Source of the DNA: Tridacna crocea
Lineage: Eukaryota > Mollusca > Bivalvia > Cardiida > Cardiidae
DNA: 64,000 bases
NCBI GenBank assembly: GCA_943736015.1
Contig: OX031062.1
Location: 26,075,462-26,139,461, forward strand
Direction: 5' to 3'
Under the pieces are notes generated by a model that ran no database searches, was not told the DNA's origin, and saw only the letters and a program-made list of their open reading frames with translations. Of this stretch, positions 63,716 through 64,000 are shown one piece after another; the stretch's first letter is position 1; each line of letters begins with the position of its first letter. The translations under genes were made by a program, and so were the position numbers.

Positions 63716-63870
63716 TTAAACCTTTACCACTTGGCAAATTTCAGACTCTTCCAAACTCTAAACATCTGCAGACGATATCTTTGAAAGTGGTAGAAATGAT
63801 TTGGAGTTCTATGATCAAAATTAGAAAATGCTGCTTATCTCTACCTCAGGGTCGTTAAAACTGTTACTGT
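63716..63870 (+). mobile_element. Family A TTAA-MITE, hairpin mostly lost
   Basis: TTAAACCTTTACCACTTGG, GACTCTTCCAAACTC, ATCTGCAGACG, then AGAAAATGCTGCTTATC and CAGGGTCGTTAAAACTG. Confidence 0.72.
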
Positions 63871-64000
63871 AATCAAATTCTTTGACTGTACGACTTGTCC
63901 GATACTGAAACATACCATGTCTTTCTTCTCTTGGAGGACAACAGATTATCTCTCTTATAATTCCCCTCCAAAACAACATAATTATATGATTCTCAATTTC

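Overview
The window looks like bivalve mollusc nuclear DNA, most likely a heterodont clam or mussel. It is AT-rich and intron-dominated, with no operons. It is packed with short foldback repeats, tRNA-derived SINEs, GCGCAGGCTGA-type repeats and pearl-like elements with roughly 156-bp core repeats and ACGG microsatellites, all familiar from bivalves. The organism call is an inference from repeat content and one gene. I cannot name the species.

Gene content: one gene is recognisable, the 3' half of a VGLL4 (vestigial-like 4, fly Tgi) ortholog on the minus strand. Its exons are 29976-29597, 14212-14003 and 13027-12711 (stop), joined by introns of about 15.4 kb and 975 bp. All splice phases agree and the joined part encodes about 302 residues. 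The first exon(s) lie upstream (above 29976) and were not found. The protein has a conserved RPSVITCA segment, a PLNLS motif, one DPAIEEHF Tondu motif and two SVDDHF Tondu motifs in tandem, where vertebrate VGLL4 has one. The 3' UTR may run toward a candidate poly(A) signal near 7282.

Repeat content: about a quarter of the window (estimated from my coordinates) is one family of TTAA-flanked, palindrome-centred MITEs, called family A here. A standard copy is about 228 bp. It starts TTAACYCWTTACCAAAC and ends with the complement of that sequence. A long arm (about 115 nt, carrying the GACTGGTCCAAATTG block) and a shorter arm (about 75 nt) flank a near-perfect 32-bp-stem hairpin. '+' means the long arm is on the left. 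Family B (four good copies) has the same ends and a related hairpin whose differences from A are paired in both stem arms. TTAA target sites and CCC-type ends suggest mobilisation by a piggyBac-type transposase; none is encoded here. Copies insert into one another, share single TTAAs in chains, and one insertion has a paralogous empty site in the window.

Other repeats: family C (200-bp foldback starting GGGTCCGTATTCACC), family D (GCGCAGGCTGA-type), family E (GATCAAGATCAGACTGC inverted pair), family F (palindrome around GGGTACTCATTAGAATC), family G (TTAA-flanked element starting AGGTGG), a deleted Tc1/mariner copy, a foldback element with a 9-bp target duplication, SINEs, tandem repeats and an interstitial telomere-like tract. 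Short open frames scattered over the window mostly come from the A palindromes and are not genes.
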